Source of the DNA: Pseudomonas fluorescens
GTDB taxonomy: Bacteria; Pseudomonadota; Gammaproteobacteria; Pseudomonadales; Pseudomonadaceae
Direction of reading: 5' to 3'
Assembly (NCBI RefSeq): GCF_900636825.1
Contig: NZ_LR134318.1
Span: 4,894,001-4,958,000 of the forward strand
DNA: 64,000 nt
Below the pieces are notes generated by a model, which saw only the letters and a list, made by a program, of their open reading frames with translations, was not told where the DNA came from and did no database searches. The position numbers were made by a program, and so were the translations under genes. Each line of letters starts with the position of its first letter. The first letter of the stretch is position 1. Shown piece after piece: positions 8,816 to 18,684 of this stretch.

Positions 8816-9227
8816 ATTTCACCACTTTCAGGCTTGGCCGGCCACTTGGGCGCGGCGGCTCACTGTCCGGTGGCGGCTGGTCGTCATCGCGCTCGATATC
8901 GTCTTCGTCATCCGATGGCAACTCGAGATCGAACACCATCCCTTGACCGTTCTCCCGGGCATAAATACCCAGAATCGCACTGATCGGCACATACAGGCTA
9001 TGCGGGACACCACCGAAGCGACCCTCGAAGGTCACGACGTCGTTGTCCATGTGCAGATGACGCACCGCACTCGGTGAGATGTTCAGCACGATCTGGCCAT
9101 CGCTGGCGAAACCCTGCGGCACCTGCACAGCCGGGTATTCGGAATTGACCAGCATGTGCGGGGTGCAATCGTTATCGACAATCCACTCGTAGAGCGCGCG
9201 GACCAGATAAGGTCGACTGGAGTTCAT
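8814..9227 (-). CDS. sspB: ClpXP protease specificity-enhancing factor SspB
   Basis: 137 residues. Adaptor that binds ssrA-tagged proteins and tethers them to ClpX. N-terminal substrate-binding domain (about 5-105, with HMLVNSEYPAVQVPQGF), an acidic linker (LPSDDEDD) and the C-terminal ClpX-docking tail GRPSLKVVK. Downstream of and probably cotranscribed with sspA, 16 bases apart. Confidence 0.96.
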   Translation of the reverse strand: MNSSRPYLVRALYEWIVDNDCTPHMLVNSEYPAVQVPQGFASDGQIVLNISPSAVRHLHMDNDVVTFEGRFGGVPHSLYVPISAILGIYARENGQGMVFDLELPSDDEDDIERDDDQPPPDSEPPRPSGRPSLKVVK

Positions 9228-9243
9228 AGCGGCTCCTTAAGCC

Positions 9244-9861
9244 TTAGCGCATATCGCGTTCGACACCAGACAGACTCGCCTGGAAAGCCTCACGCGCAAA
9301 CTGGCGCTCCATATAATCAAGCAGCGGCTTGGCTGGCCGCGGCAGTTCAATACCCAGAATCGGCAAACGCCAGAGTATTGGTAATAGGCAGCAATCCACC
9401 AGACTTTGTTCCTCGCTCAGGAAGAACGGCTTGTCGGCAAACAGCGGCGACACACCTGTCAGGCTCTCACGCAATTCCTTGCGCGCCACGACCCGTGCGG
9501 CCTCCTTGCTCTTCGGATCCAGAATCAGATCCACCAGACCACACCAGTCACGCTGAATACGATGTATCAGCAGACGGCTGTTGGCACGCGCCACGGGATA
9601 AACCGGCATCAACGGCGGGTGCGGGTAACGCTCATCCAGATATTCCATCACCACGGTCGACTCCCATAACGCCAAGTCGCGATCGACCAGCGTGGGCAGA
9701 CTGCCGTAAGGGTTCACCTCAATCAGTTTAGGCGGCTGGCGACCAGCTTCCACATAAATGATCTCGGCGCTGACACCCTTCTCTGCAAGCACGATGCGCA
9801 CTCGGTGGGAATAGTGGTCGGCGGGGTCGGAGTAACAGGCCAACCGATTGGTCACGCCCAT
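9244..9861 (-). CDS. sspA: Stringent starvation protein A
   Basis: 205-residue glutathione-S-transferase-fold protein that binds RNA polymerase and affects stress and virulence gene expression. N-terminal thioredoxin-like part CYSDPADHYSHRVRIVLAEK, then NPYGSLPTLVDRDLALWEST and a helical C-terminal domain. Preceded by the long petABC terminator, so it should have its own promoter. Confidence 0.95.
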   Translation of the reverse strand: MGVTNRLACYSDPADHYSHRVRIVLAEKGVSAEIIYVEAGRQPPKLIEVNPYGSLPTLVDRDLALWESTVVMEYLDERYPHPPLMPVYPVARANSRLLIHRIQRDWCGLVDLILDPKSKEAARVVARKELRESLTGVSPLFADKPFFLSEEQSLVDCCLLPILWRLPILGIELPRPAKPLLDYMERQFAREAFQASLSGVERDMR

Positions 9862-9898
9862 GGCGATCCTCCTCGCTTGTTGAATTTGTCGGAACCGG

Positions 9899-9984
9899 AA
9901 AAACGCGCGCGCCCAGAGGGCGCTTCCCGCAACGTCTGGCGAACCAGTCGTTGCGTTGTCGGAAGCACCCTTGGGCGCGCGCGA
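9899..9984 (-). terminator. Very long terminator hairpin after petABC
   Basis: Near-perfect inverted repeat with arms of about 30 bases: 9905-9935 (GCGCGCGCCCA, then AGGG, GCTTCC, CAACG) pairs with 9955-9984. On the minus strand it is followed at once by six Ts (complement of 9899-9904). This should end petABC transcription before sspA. Confidence 0.85.
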
Positions 9985-10007
9985 TTAACAGCAATGCTTG
10001 AAGCGTA

Positions 10008-10790
10008 TCAGTGCACGTCTTTCCAGTATTCACGCTTGAGCAGATAGGCGAACACAAAGAAGAACGCCAGGTACAGCAAGACATAAGTACCGATGCGCTG
10101 ATGTTGCAGCTTAACCGGGTTAGCCGAGTAAGCCAGGAAGGTTACCAGATTCTTGACCGTCTCATCGAACTGCTCTGCATTCTGGGTACCCGTCTTCGGC
10201 ACAATGGTCAGCTGATCGCACGCTTCATGAGTCAGCGGCGTGCCGGTCAGCGGATCGTATTGCTTCTTGCCGTCCTCGACGATCTGTACCTGTTTGCAGC
10301 CAACGACCTGACGACCTTGCAGGCCAACCAGTACGTTTGGCATGCCGACGTTCGGGAAGACCTTGTTGTTCACGCCCCAGGGACGCGCCGGATCTTCGTA
10401 GAACGAATGCAGATAACCGTAAAGCCAGTCCGTGCCACGAACACGCGCTACCAGCGTCAGGTCCGGTGGTGCCGCGCCGAACCAGGTCTTGGCATCGGAA
10501 GGCTGCATGCCGATGTTCATGTGGTCGCCGATCTTGGCACCCGTGAACACCAGTTTCTCCAGCATCATTTCATGAGGGATACCGAGGTCATCGGCAACCC
10601 GCTCGTAACGCTGGAACTTGGCACTATGGCAACCCATGCAATAGTTGGCAAAGGTACGCGCGCCATCCTGCAGAGCAGCCTTGTCAGCGAGGTCAATGTC
10701 GACCTTTTCCAACTCCGGACCACCGTGTTCAGCAGCAAAAGACAGCACAGGCAAGGCAGCAAAAATCAGCGCAAAAAATAACTTTTTCAT
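10008..10790 (-). CDS. petC: Cytochrome c1 of the bc1 complex
   Basis: 260 residues. Carries electrons from the Rieske centre to soluble cytochromes c. Cleavable signal peptide (about 1-20), haem-binding CMGCH at residues 51-55, a candidate axial Met in HMNIGMQPSDAKTW, and a C-terminal membrane anchor (TYVLLYLAFFFVFAYLLKRE). Starts with a one-base overlap of the petB stop; last gene of petABC. Confidence 0.96.
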   Translation of the reverse strand: MKKLFFALIFAALPVLSFAAEHGGPELEKVDIDLADKAALQDGARTFANYCMGCHSAKFQRYERVADDLGIPHEMMLEKLVFTGAKIGDHMNIGMQPSDAKTWFGAAPPDLTLVARVRGTDWLYGYLHSFYEDPARPWGVNNKVFPNVGMPNVLVGLQGRQVVGCKQVQIVEDGKKQYDPLTGTPLTHEACDQLTIVPKTGTQNAEQFDETVKNLVTFLAYSANPVKLQHQRIGTYVLLYLAFFFVFAYLLKREYWKDVH

Positions 10791-12001
10791 CAGCCAGTCA
10801 CCCTTTCCGGAACCGGTTTGGTCTTCTCGAGCCTGGTGTAGAACGGCATCAGAATGAAGTAAGCGAAGTACAGGAAGGTGCAGACCTGCGACAGCAACGT
10901 GCGACCCGGCGTCGGCGCGAGAACGCCCAGAATGCCGAGAATCACGAACGAAATGCAGAACACCACCAGCCAGATTCTGCTCAGCCAGCCTTTATAGCGC
11001 ATCGATTTGACGGGGCTGCGATCCAGCCACGGCAGTACGAACAGCACCGCAATCGCCGCGCCCATGGCAATTACGCCGAGCAGCTTGTCCGGCACCGCGC
11101 GCAAGATTGCATAGAACGGTGTGAAGTACCACACCGGGGCAATATGCTCGGGAGTCTTGAACGGGTTGGCTTGCTCAAAGTTAGGTTTTTCGAGGAAGTA
11201 ACCACCCATTTCCGGGAAGAAGAACACGATAAAGCAGAAGATGAACAGGAACACCACAACCCCGACAATGTCCTTCACCGTGTAGTACGGGTGGAAGGCG
11301 ATACCGTCCAGCGGGATACCATTTTCGTCTTTGTGCTTCTTGATGTTGACGCCGTCAGGGTTGTTCGAACCCACTTCGTGCAGCGCCAGAATGTGCAGCA
11401 CCACCAGGCCGAGAATCACGATCGGCAGAGCCACAACGTGCAGCGCAAAGAAGCGGTTCAGGGTGATTCCCGAGATCAGGTAGTCACCACGAATCCACTG
11501 AGTCAGGTCGTCGCCGATCAGCGGAATCGCGCCGAACAGCGAGATGATCACCTGGGCACCCCAGTAGGACATCTGACCCCATGGCAGCAGGTAACCCATG
11601 AACGCTTCAGCCATCAGCGCCAGGTAAATCAGCATGCCGAAAACCCAGACCAGTTCGCGAGGTTTCTGGTACGAACCGTAAAGCAGACCCCGGAACATGT
11701 GCAGATAGACCACGATGAAAAACGCCGAAGCGCCGGTCGAGTGGAGCAGACGCAGGATCGAACCGTACTCGACATCGCGCATGATGTATTCGACGGAAGC
11801 GAACGCCTCTTCTGCGGACGGCGTGTAGCTCATCGTCAGCCAGACACCGGTGACGATCTGGTTGACCAGCACCAGCAACGCCAGCGAACCGAAAAAGTAG
11901 AAGAAGTTGAAGTTTTTTGGAGCGTAATATTTGCTGAGATGGTCTTCCCACATCTTGGTCGCAGGAAAGCGCGCATCAACCCAATCCATGAACTTGCTCA
12001 T
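10790..12001 (-). CDS. petB: Cytochrome b of the bc1 complex
   Basis: 403 residues from ATG 12001, which overlaps the petA stop. Integral membrane subunit with quinol-oxidation and quinone-reduction sites and two b haems. Haem histidines are visible in LLHSTGASAFFIVVYLHMF and in FFALHVVALPIVILGLVVLH. The Qo motif is PVWY (in HIAPVWYFTPF) rather than PEWY, a variant known from beta- and gammaproteobacteria. N- and C-terminal cytochrome b domains are fused as usual in proteobacteria. Confidence 0.97.
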   Translation of the reverse strand: MSKFMDWVDARFPATKMWEDHLSKYYAPKNFNFFYFFGSLALLVLVNQIVTGVWLTMSYTPSAEEAFASVEYIMRDVEYGSILRLLHSTGASAFFIVVYLHMFRGLLYGSYQKPRELVWVFGMLIYLALMAEAFMGYLLPWGQMSYWGAQVIISLFGAIPLIGDDLTQWIRGDYLISGITLNRFFALHVVALPIVILGLVVLHILALHEVGSNNPDGVNIKKHKDENGIPLDGIAFHPYYTVKDIVGVVVFLFIFCFIVFFFPEMGGYFLEKPNFEQANPFKTPEHIAPVWYFTPFYAILRAVPDKLLGVIAMGAAIAVLFVLPWLDRSPVKSMRYKGWLSRIWLVVFCISFVILGILGVLAPTPGRTLLSQVCTFLYFAYFILMPFYTRLEKTKPVPERVTG

Positions 12002-12594
12002 CACGCTTTCTCCGTATCGACGCCGATGACGATCAGGTCATCGGTCTCATAGGAATGCGGGGGAACTGGCAGGTTCAAAGGCGCGGGTTGCGACTTGTAG
12101 ACGCGACCAGCCAGATCGTAGTGGGAACCGTGGCAAGGGCAGAAATAGCCGCCGACCCAGTCCTTGCCCAGATCCGCAGGTGCCACTTCAGGGCGGAAAG
12201 TCGGTGAGCAACCGAGGTGCGTGCAGATCCCGATCAGCAGCAGAATTTCTGGCTTGATCGAGCGTACTTCGGGGTCGACATAGGTGGGTTGCGTGGAGTT
12301 TTTGGAGGTTGGATCGGAGAGCTGGCCTTCGATCTTCTTGAGATTCCCCAGGATTTCCTCGGTACGGCGGACAATGAACACCGGCTGGCCACGCCACTCA
12401 GCAATCATCTGCTGTCCTGGCTCGATCTTGCTGACATTCACTTTCACCGGTGCACCAGCGGCCTTCGCCTTGGCACTGGGAAACCATGACCCCACGAACG
12501 GGACCGCAGCCCCCACCGCTCCTGCAGCACCCACCACGGATGTGGCTGCTACCAAGAAGCGACGCCGGCCTGCATTCACGCCGTCATTGCTCAT
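12001..12594 (-). CDS. petA: Ubiquinol-cytochrome c reductase Rieske iron-sulfur subunit
   Basis: 197 residues. Twin-arginine signal/anchor GRRRFLVAATSVVGAAGAVG at the N-terminus, then the periplasmic domain with the two [2Fe-2S] ligand loops CTHLGCSP and CPCHGSHYDLAGR. First gene of petABC; accepts electrons from quinol at the Qo site of cytochrome b. Confidence 0.97.
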   Translation of the reverse strand: MSNDGVNAGRRRFLVAATSVVGAAGAVGAAVPFVGSWFPSAKAKAAGAPVKVNVSKIEPGQQMIAEWRGQPVFIVRRTEEILGNLKKIEGQLSDPTSKNSTQPTYVDPEVRSIKPEILLLIGICTHLGCSPTFRPEVAPADLGKDWVGGYFCPCHGSHYDLAGRVYKSQPAPLNLPVPPHSYETDDLIVIGVDTEKA

Positions 12595-12806
12595 TCAGTC
12601 CTCTCCCATCAGCTTTTGTGGCCTGTTAAATCAGGCGTCTACTAAATAAATCAAATGTTGCTTATAAAAATTTTGCCCGAATGGTAATGAAAACCCCCAA
12701 TTCTGACAAGGTAATTACCCGGAGCGGAGCCCCTCAAGCCTTGGAGTATAGGGGGTCTACGGAAGTGGCAAGTTGTCGCAGCGCAATTCTTTGATAAATC
12801 GTAGAC

Positions 12807-12847
12807 ATAAAAAAACGCCCGCTTCCGTGAGGAGGCGGGCGTTCTTT
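12807..12847 (-). terminator. Terminator of rplM-rpsI
   Basis: Stem AACGCCCGC(TTCC)/(GGA)GGCGGGCGTT followed on the minus strand by a run of seven Ts, 20 bases past the rpsI stop. Confidence 0.9.
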
Positions 12848-12865
12848 TTGAACGTGGAAGCGGAA

Positions 12866-13258
12866 TTAACGCTTCGAGTACTGCGGACGCTTACGCGCTT
12901 TACGCAGACCAACTTTCTTACGTTCAACTTCACGGGCGTCGCGAGTAACGAAACCAGCTTTGCGCAGAGCGCTACGCAGGGTTTCGTCGTAGTCCATCAG
13001 AGCGCGAGTGATGCCGTGGCGGATTGCGCCAGCTTGACCACTTACACCACCGCCGATCACGGTGACGTAGATGTCGAACTTCTCGACAGTCTCAGTCAGC
13101 TCCAGCGGCTGGCGAACTACCATGCGGGCAGTTTCGCGGCCGAAGAAGTTTTCCAGCGAACGGTTGTTGATGGAGATGTTACCAGTACCCGGACGCAGGA
13201 AAACGCGTGCGGTTGCGGTCTTGCGACGGCCAGTGCCGTAATTTTGAGTCGCCGACAT
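12866..13258 (-). CDS. rpsI: 30S ribosomal protein S9
   Basis: 130 residues, the standard length, beginning MSATQNYGTGRRKTATARVF and ending with the conserved basic tail KRPQYSKR, whose last residues reach the P-site tRNA. Fifteen bases after rplM; the pair is the usual L13-S9 operon. Confidence 0.98.
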   Translation of the reverse strand: MSATQNYGTGRRKTATARVFLRPGTGNISINNRSLENFFGRETARMVVRQPLELTETVEKFDIYVTVIGGGVSGQAGAIRHGITRALMDYDETLRSALRKAGFVTRDAREVERKKVGLRKARKRPQYSKR

Positions 13259-13272
13259 AATGTACTATTCCG

Positions 13273-13701
13273 TTAAAACTTCAGTTCTTGGGGCTGCTGA
13301 GCAGTATGTGGGTGAGCAGCGCCCGCATAGACTTTCAGCTTACGGTACATGTCGCGACCCAGTGGGTTTTTAGGCAGCATGCCTTTAACCGCGGTCTCGA
13401 TCACGCGCTCAGGGGCTTTGGCGATCAGCTTTTCAAAGTTGATCGACTTGATGCCGCCCGGGAAACCGGAGTGGGAGTAGTACATTTTGTCAGTGGTTTT
13501 AGCACCGGTTACACGAATCTGCTCAGCGTTGATTACGACGATGTAGTCGCCGGTGTCAACGTGAGGAGTGTACTCAGGCTTGTGCTTGCCACGCAGACGG
13601 CTCGCGATTTCGGTGGCCAGACGACCCAGGGTCTGACCAGCAGCGTCGACGACAAACCAGTCGCGCTTTACTGTTTCCGGTTTAGCAGTAAAAGTTTTCA
13701 T
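13273..13701 (-). CDS. rplM: 50S ribosomal protein L13
   Basis: 142 residues beginning MKTFTAKPETVKRDWFVVDA, with the family block LGRLATEIASRLRGKHKPEY. First gene of the L13-S9 operon, transcribed from the promoter seen at 13743-13771. Confidence 0.98.
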   Translation of the reverse strand: MKTFTAKPETVKRDWFVVDAAGQTLGRLATEIASRLRGKHKPEYTPHVDTGDYIVVINAEQIRVTGAKTTDKMYYSHSGFPGGIKSINFEKLIAKAPERVIETAVKGMLPKNPLGRDMYRKLKVYAGAAHPHTAQQPQELKF

Positions 13702-13742
13702 TCTTTATAGCCTCAGGGGCCGCCCTGTAAATTAGACGGCGG

Positions 13743-13771
13743 ATCTTACTGAATAGTGCGTACTTTGACAA
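13743..13771 (-). promoter_or_regulatory. rplM-rpsI promoter
   Basis: On the minus strand TTGTCA (13771-13766), a 17-base spacer and TAAGAT (13748-13743), about 40 bases upstream of the rplM start. A close match to sigma-70 consensus. Confidence 0.7.
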
Positions 13772-13946
13772 GTCAAAGGCAGCCGGATACAGACGCTTTC
13801 GGGGGCTCGGGTCGGCGCGTCCGTTCAACGGCAAGATTCTTCGGCGGCGGCGCATCACTTCCACTGCAGAAAGAGGTCGGCAATTATGCAGATTGCGAAA
13901 AATATTTCAACCTGCTTTTATGATTGTTTTGCCCAAGGAGCACCCG

Positions 13947-14987
<1,041 letters not shown>

Positions 14988-14990
14988 GTC

Positions 14991-15071
14991 AAAAGATCGC
15001 AGCCTTCGGCAGCTCCTACACAGTTCACACCGGGTTCTGTGCAGGAGCTGCCGCAGGCGGCGATCTTTTTC
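14991..15071. repeat. REP doublet, TGTAGGAGCTG class
   Basis: Inverted arms AAAAGATCGCAGCC...GCAGCTCCTACA and GCAGGAGCTGCCGCAGGCGGCGATCTTTTT, in the gap between the convergent aldo/keto reductase and acyl-CoA dehydrogenase genes. Confidence 0.9.
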
Positions 15072-15077
15072 AGCCTC

Positions 15078-16214
15078 TCACAGCGACCGCGCAATGATCT
15101 CCTTCATGATTTCATTGGTGCCGGCATAAATCCGCTGTACTCGCGCATCGGCCCATGCCCGGGCCACCGGATACTCCCACATGAACCCGTAGCCGCCATG
15201 CAACTGCACGCATTCGTCGAGCACTTTGCATTGCAGGTCGGTGCCCCAGTATTTGGCCATTGCCGCCGTCGGCACATCCAGTTTGCCTTGCAGATGCAGT
15301 TCCAGACACTTGTCGACAAACACCCGGCCAATCTGAATCTCCGTGGCCATCTCGGCCAATTTGAATCGGGTGTTCTGGAAGTCGGCAATCGCCTTGCCGA
15401 AGGCTTTGCGATCGCGGGTGTAATCGAGCGTCCACTGCAACGCCGCTTCAGCCGAGGCGAGCCCGCCTATGGCCACCGTCAGGCGCTCCTGGGGCAATTC
15501 CTGCATCAGGTACGCAAACCCGGCTCCGGCCTGACCCAACAAATTTTCCTTCGGCACTCGTACGTCCTGGAAGAACAATTCGGACGTGTCCTGAGCCTTC
15601 ATTCCGACCTTCTCCAGGCGCTTGCCTTTCTCGAAGCCCGGCGTGTTCGCTTCGACCAGAAACAGGCTGGTGCCCTTCGCGCCGGCCTTGGGATCGGTCT
15701 TGGCGACGACGATCACCAGATCGGCCAAGAAACCATTGGTAATGAATGTTTTCGAGCCGTTGATCACATATTCATCACCGTCCAGCACGGCGGTGGTTTT
15801 CACCCCTTGCAGATCGGATCCCGCGCCCGGCTCGGTCATGGCGATGGCCGTGACCATTTCGCCCGACACCAGTTTCGGCAGGTACTTGTGCTTCAACGCC
15901 TCGCTGCCGTAATGCAGGATGTATGGCGCGACGATGTCCGAGTGCAGCGAAAAGCCGATTCCGGTCAGGCCCAGGCGCCCCACCTCTTCGATCACCACCG
16001 CGCTGTAGAGAAAGTCCGCGCCCAACCCGCCATATTCCTCCGGCAGGTGCGAGCAGAGCATCCCCGCCTCCCCCGCCTTGTTCCAGAGCTTGCGGTCGAT
16101 ATGGCCTTGTTTCTCCCAATGTGCGTGATACGGCACGGCCTCTTTTTCGAGGAATGTTCGCACGCTGTCGCGGAACAATTCGTGCTCGGAGCTGAACAAG
16201 GTTCTGGGAATCAT
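15078..16214 (-). CDS. Acyl-CoA dehydrogenase, long-chain (LCAD) type
   Basis: 378 residues. FAD enzyme of the first beta-oxidation step. Signatures: AMTEPGAGSDLQG near residue 125 and QLHGGYGFMWEYPVARAWAD near 340. The medium-chain catalytic Glu position is Ala here (YAGTNEIM), while ELPQERL near residue 235 carries the Glu used by LCAD and isovaleryl-CoA dehydrogenase, so the active base is probably there. Substrate chain length cannot be told from sequence. Divergent from the AraC-type regulator at 16366. Confidence 0.92.
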   Translation of the reverse strand: MIPRTLFSSEHELFRDSVRTFLEKEAVPYHAHWEKQGHIDRKLWNKAGEAGMLCSHLPEEYGGLGADFLYSAVVIEEVGRLGLTGIGFSLHSDIVAPYILHYGSEALKHKYLPKLVSGEMVTAIAMTEPGAGSDLQGVKTTAVLDGDEYVINGSKTFITNGFLADLVIVVAKTDPKAGAKGTSLFLVEANTPGFEKGKRLEKVGMKAQDTSELFFQDVRVPKENLLGQAGAGFAYLMQELPQERLTVAIGGLASAEAALQWTLDYTRDRKAFGKAIADFQNTRFKLAEMATEIQIGRVFVDKCLELHLQGKLDVPTAAMAKYWGTDLQCKVLDECVQLHGGYGFMWEYPVARAWADARVQRIYAGTNEIMKEIIARSL

Positions 16215-16365
16215 GCGGCACCTGTCTTTCTTGTTGGAGGGATATGGCTTTCAGAGACTAAGCCCGACTTCCGCAACGGGACACTGGACACATCCGACAA
16301 AAAATAAGACGATCCAGCCGTCTGGTGACCACTTTCCCTTATAAAAACAAAACAAAAGTTGAATT

Positions 16366-17361
16366 ATGTCCAAGCAAGTCTCCACGCCCTTGCGGCGCGT
16401 CAGCATCCTGGCAATCGACCGGGTTTTCGCTTACACCCTCATGCAGGCCAAGGATTTTTTCCACGTGGCCAGCCTGCGCTACGGCAAACAACTGGGCCAT
16501 GGCCTGACACCGGCGTTTGAAACACGCATCGTCAGCCCCGATGGCAAACCGGTGAAAAGCTTCAGCGATGTGGTCATGCCGGTCGACGGCGGCCTGGAAA
16601 ATACCGATGTCATCATCCTCCCGGCGTTCTGGGATGATTTCGAAGCTCTATGCAGCCGTTACCCGCAAATCCTGCCATGGCTGCGTGAACAGCACGCCCG
16701 CGGTGCCGTCCTCTGCGGCGAAGCCACCGGCGTCTTCTGGCTGGCCGAAGCCGGATTGCTCGACGGTAAGGAAGCGACCACCTATTGGCGTTTTTTCAAC
16801 GCCTTCACCGAACGCTTCCCGAAGGTGTATCTCAATCAGGACAAGCACCTGACCGATGCCGACAACCTTTATTGCGCCGGTGGCACCACGTCGGCCTGCG
16901 ACCTTTACATCTATCTGATCGAGCGCTTCTGCGGGTCCAATGTCGCCCAAGCCGTGGCGCGCGACATTCTCTATGAGGTGCAGCGCAGCTATTCGCCGGG
17001 CCGCATCGGTTTCGGCGGACAGAAGCTGCATCAGGACGTGATCATCCTGCAAATCCAGCACTGGCTCGAAGAGCACTTCGCCGACAAATTCCGTTTCGAG
17101 GACGTCGCACGCGAACACGGCATGAGCATCCGCAACTTCATGCGGCGCTTCCAGACCGCAACCGGTGACAAACCGCTGCACTACCTGCAGCGCCTGCGCA
17201 TCGAAACCGCGAAAGGCTTGCTTTCGGGCACGCGCAAAAGCATCAAGACCATCAGCTATGAAGTCGGGTATGACGATGCCAGCTTCTTTGCGAGGCTGTT
17301 TCGCCAGCACACCGAGCTGTCGCCGAACCAGTATCGGCAGCAGTTTCAGCAGGCTGCATAA
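16366..17361 (+). CDS. GlxA-family transcriptional regulator (DJ-1/PfpI domain + AraC HTH)
   Basis: 331 residues. N-terminal class I glutamine-amidotransferase-like ligand domain (about 12-205) including AVLCGEATGVFWLAEAGLL, where the nucleophile-elbow Cys is retained, and a C-terminal AraC DNA-binding domain (about 225-325) with two helix-turn-helix units ending IKTISYEVGYDDASFFARLFRQHTELSPNQYR. Relatives control quaternary-amine catabolism and arginine use. Its divergent neighbour is an acyl-CoA dehydrogenase, a possible but unproven target. Confidence 0.88.
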   Translation: MSKQVSTPLRRVSILAIDRVFAYTLMQAKDFFHVASLRYGKQLGHGLTPAFETRIVSPDGKPVKSFSDVVMPVDGGLENTDVIILPAFWDDFEALCSRYPQILPWLREQHARGAVLCGEATGVFWLAEAGLLDGKEATTYWRFFNAFTERFPKVYLNQDKHLTDADNLYCAGGTTSACDLYIYLIERFCGSNVAQAVARDILYEVQRSYSPGRIGFGGQKLHQDVIILQIQHWLEEHFADKFRFEDVAREHGMSIRNFMRRFQTATGDKPLHYLQRLRIETAKGLLSGTRKSIKTISYEVGYDDASFFARLFRQHTELSPNQYRQQFQQAA

Positions 17362-17366
17362 AAGCA

Positions 17367-17440
17367 AAAGATCGCAGCCTGCGGCAGCTCCTACAGAATG
17401 GCGTACACCTGTAGGAGCTGGCCAAGCCTGCGATCTCTTG
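17367..17440. repeat. REP doublet, TGTAGGAGCTG class
   Basis: Arms AAAGATCGCAGCCTGCGGCA... and CTGTAGGAGCTGGCCAAGCC...GCGATCTCTTG; the second arm has drifted. Between convergent genes. Confidence 0.85.
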
Positions 17441-17450
17441 ATCTTCAGCG

Positions 17451-17485
17451 CATAAAAAAAGGCCTGCAATCGCAGGCCCTTTTTA
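17451..17485. terminator. Bidirectional terminator between araC-type gene and zapE
   Basis: Stem GGCCTGC/GCAGGCC (17461-17478) with A and T runs on either side. Confidence 0.85.
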
Positions 17486-17499
17486 TTTGCCGAATCCGC

Positions 17500-18594
17500 T
17501 TAAGGCTTGTGCGCCCGCGACAGGAATTCGTGGGACTGCATCTCCAGCAAACGGCTCAGTGTGCGTTGAAACTCGAAGTTCAGACGTCCGCCGGTGTACA
17601 GATCTTTCAGCTCCACTTCGGCAGAAATGATCAGCTTCACGTTGCGGTCGTAGAACTCGTCGACCATGTTGATGAAGCGACGGGCGATATCGTCGGTGGT
17701 GACGCTCATCTGCTCGACGCCGCTGAGCAGCACGGCGTGGAAGATCTTGCCCAGTTCGATGTAGTCGTTCTGGCTGCGCGGGCCGTCGCACAGTTCGCGG
17801 AAGTCGAACCAGGCCACGTCATCGCAGGTGCGCAGTGCACGGATCTCGCGATTCTCGATGATCAGCACGTCATTCTCGACCGCTGCGGTGCACTCTGGCG
17901 TCAGCGCGCGGAAACTCTTGCGCAGGCTTTCATTAGCGGCTTCGTCGAGCGGATAGTGGAACAGCTCGGCTTGTTCGAGGTGACGAAGGCGATAATCGAC
18001 GCCGCTGTCGACGTTGACGATCTCAGTGTTCTGCTTGATCAGCGCGATTGCCGGCAGGAAACGCGCACGTTGCAGACCGTCCTTGTACAACCCGTCCGGG
18101 ACGATGTTCGAGGTCGCCACCAACGTCACGCCGTTCTTGAACAACTCTTCCATCAGCGTGCCGAGGATCATTGCGTCGGTGATATCAGAGACGAAAAACT
18201 CATCGAAGCAGATCACCCGCGATTCCGCCGCGAAGCGCTTGGCGATGATCGTCAGCGGGTTTTTCTCGCCGCCGAGGGTTTTCATTTCTTCGTGCACGCG
18301 CTTCATGAAGCGGTGGAAGTGGGTGCGGGTCTTTTCCTTGAACGGCAGCGCTTCGAAGAAGGTGTCGACCAGATAGGTTTTGCCGCGACCGACGCCGCCC
18401 CAGAAATACAGGCCCTTGACCGGCGTCTGATCTTTTTTGCCGAACAGCTTGCTCAGCAGACCCGGCTTGTTCTGATCGGCGGCGATCAGGTCCTCGTACA
18501 GACGCTGCAAATGACGCACGGCCGTTTCCTGCGCGGCGTCATGGAAGAAATCCGGGCGTTTCAGATCAGCTTGATATCGTTCTAGGGGCGTCAT
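17500..18594 (-). CDS. zapE: Cell division protein ZapE (AFG1-like ATPase)
   Basis: 364 residues. P-loop ATPase that acts at the division ring late in constriction and destabilises FtsZ polymers. Walker A GGVGRGKT at residues 66-73, Walker B VICFDEFF at 127-134, sensor region LVATSNIVPDGLY. The family is also called AFG1/LACE1, after mitochondrial relatives. Next to trpS in the same direction; the terminator at 18612 separates them. Confidence 0.95.
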   Translation of the reverse strand: MTPLERYQADLKRPDFFHDAAQETAVRHLQRLYEDLIAADQNKPGLLSKLFGKKDQTPVKGLYFWGGVGRGKTYLVDTFFEALPFKEKTRTHFHRFMKRVHEEMKTLGGEKNPLTIIAKRFAAESRVICFDEFFVSDITDAMILGTLMEELFKNGVTLVATSNIVPDGLYKDGLQRARFLPAIALIKQNTEIVNVDSGVDYRLRHLEQAELFHYPLDEAANESLRKSFRALTPECTAAVENDVLIIENREIRALRTCDDVAWFDFRELCDGPRSQNDYIELGKIFHAVLLSGVEQMSVTTDDIARRFINMVDEFYDRNVKLIISAEVELKDLYTGGRLNFEFQRTLSRLLEMQSHEFLSRAHKP

Positions 18595-18611
18595 AATTCG
18601 TTAGCAAGGCA

Positions 18612-18642
18612 ACAAAAACGGGCCGTCACTGTAGCGACGGCC
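18612..18642 (-). terminator. Terminator of trpS
   Basis: Stem GGCCGTC/GACGGCC (18621-18642) followed on the minus strand by CGTTTTTG, 40 bases after the trpS stop. Confidence 0.8.
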
Positions 18643-18684
18643 TGTGGGAATGGCAATCGGCCCTTGGTCGGGTCGTGCCGCCGA

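Noticed and set aside
15078..16214. Possible inactive acyl-CoA dehydrogenase because of Ala at the medium-chain catalytic position
   Set aside because: The LCAD-type Glu in ELPQERL is present, so an active enzyme is the better reading.
17398..18585. 395-codon plus-strand frame
   Set aside because: Antisense to zapE and begins inside a REP element.
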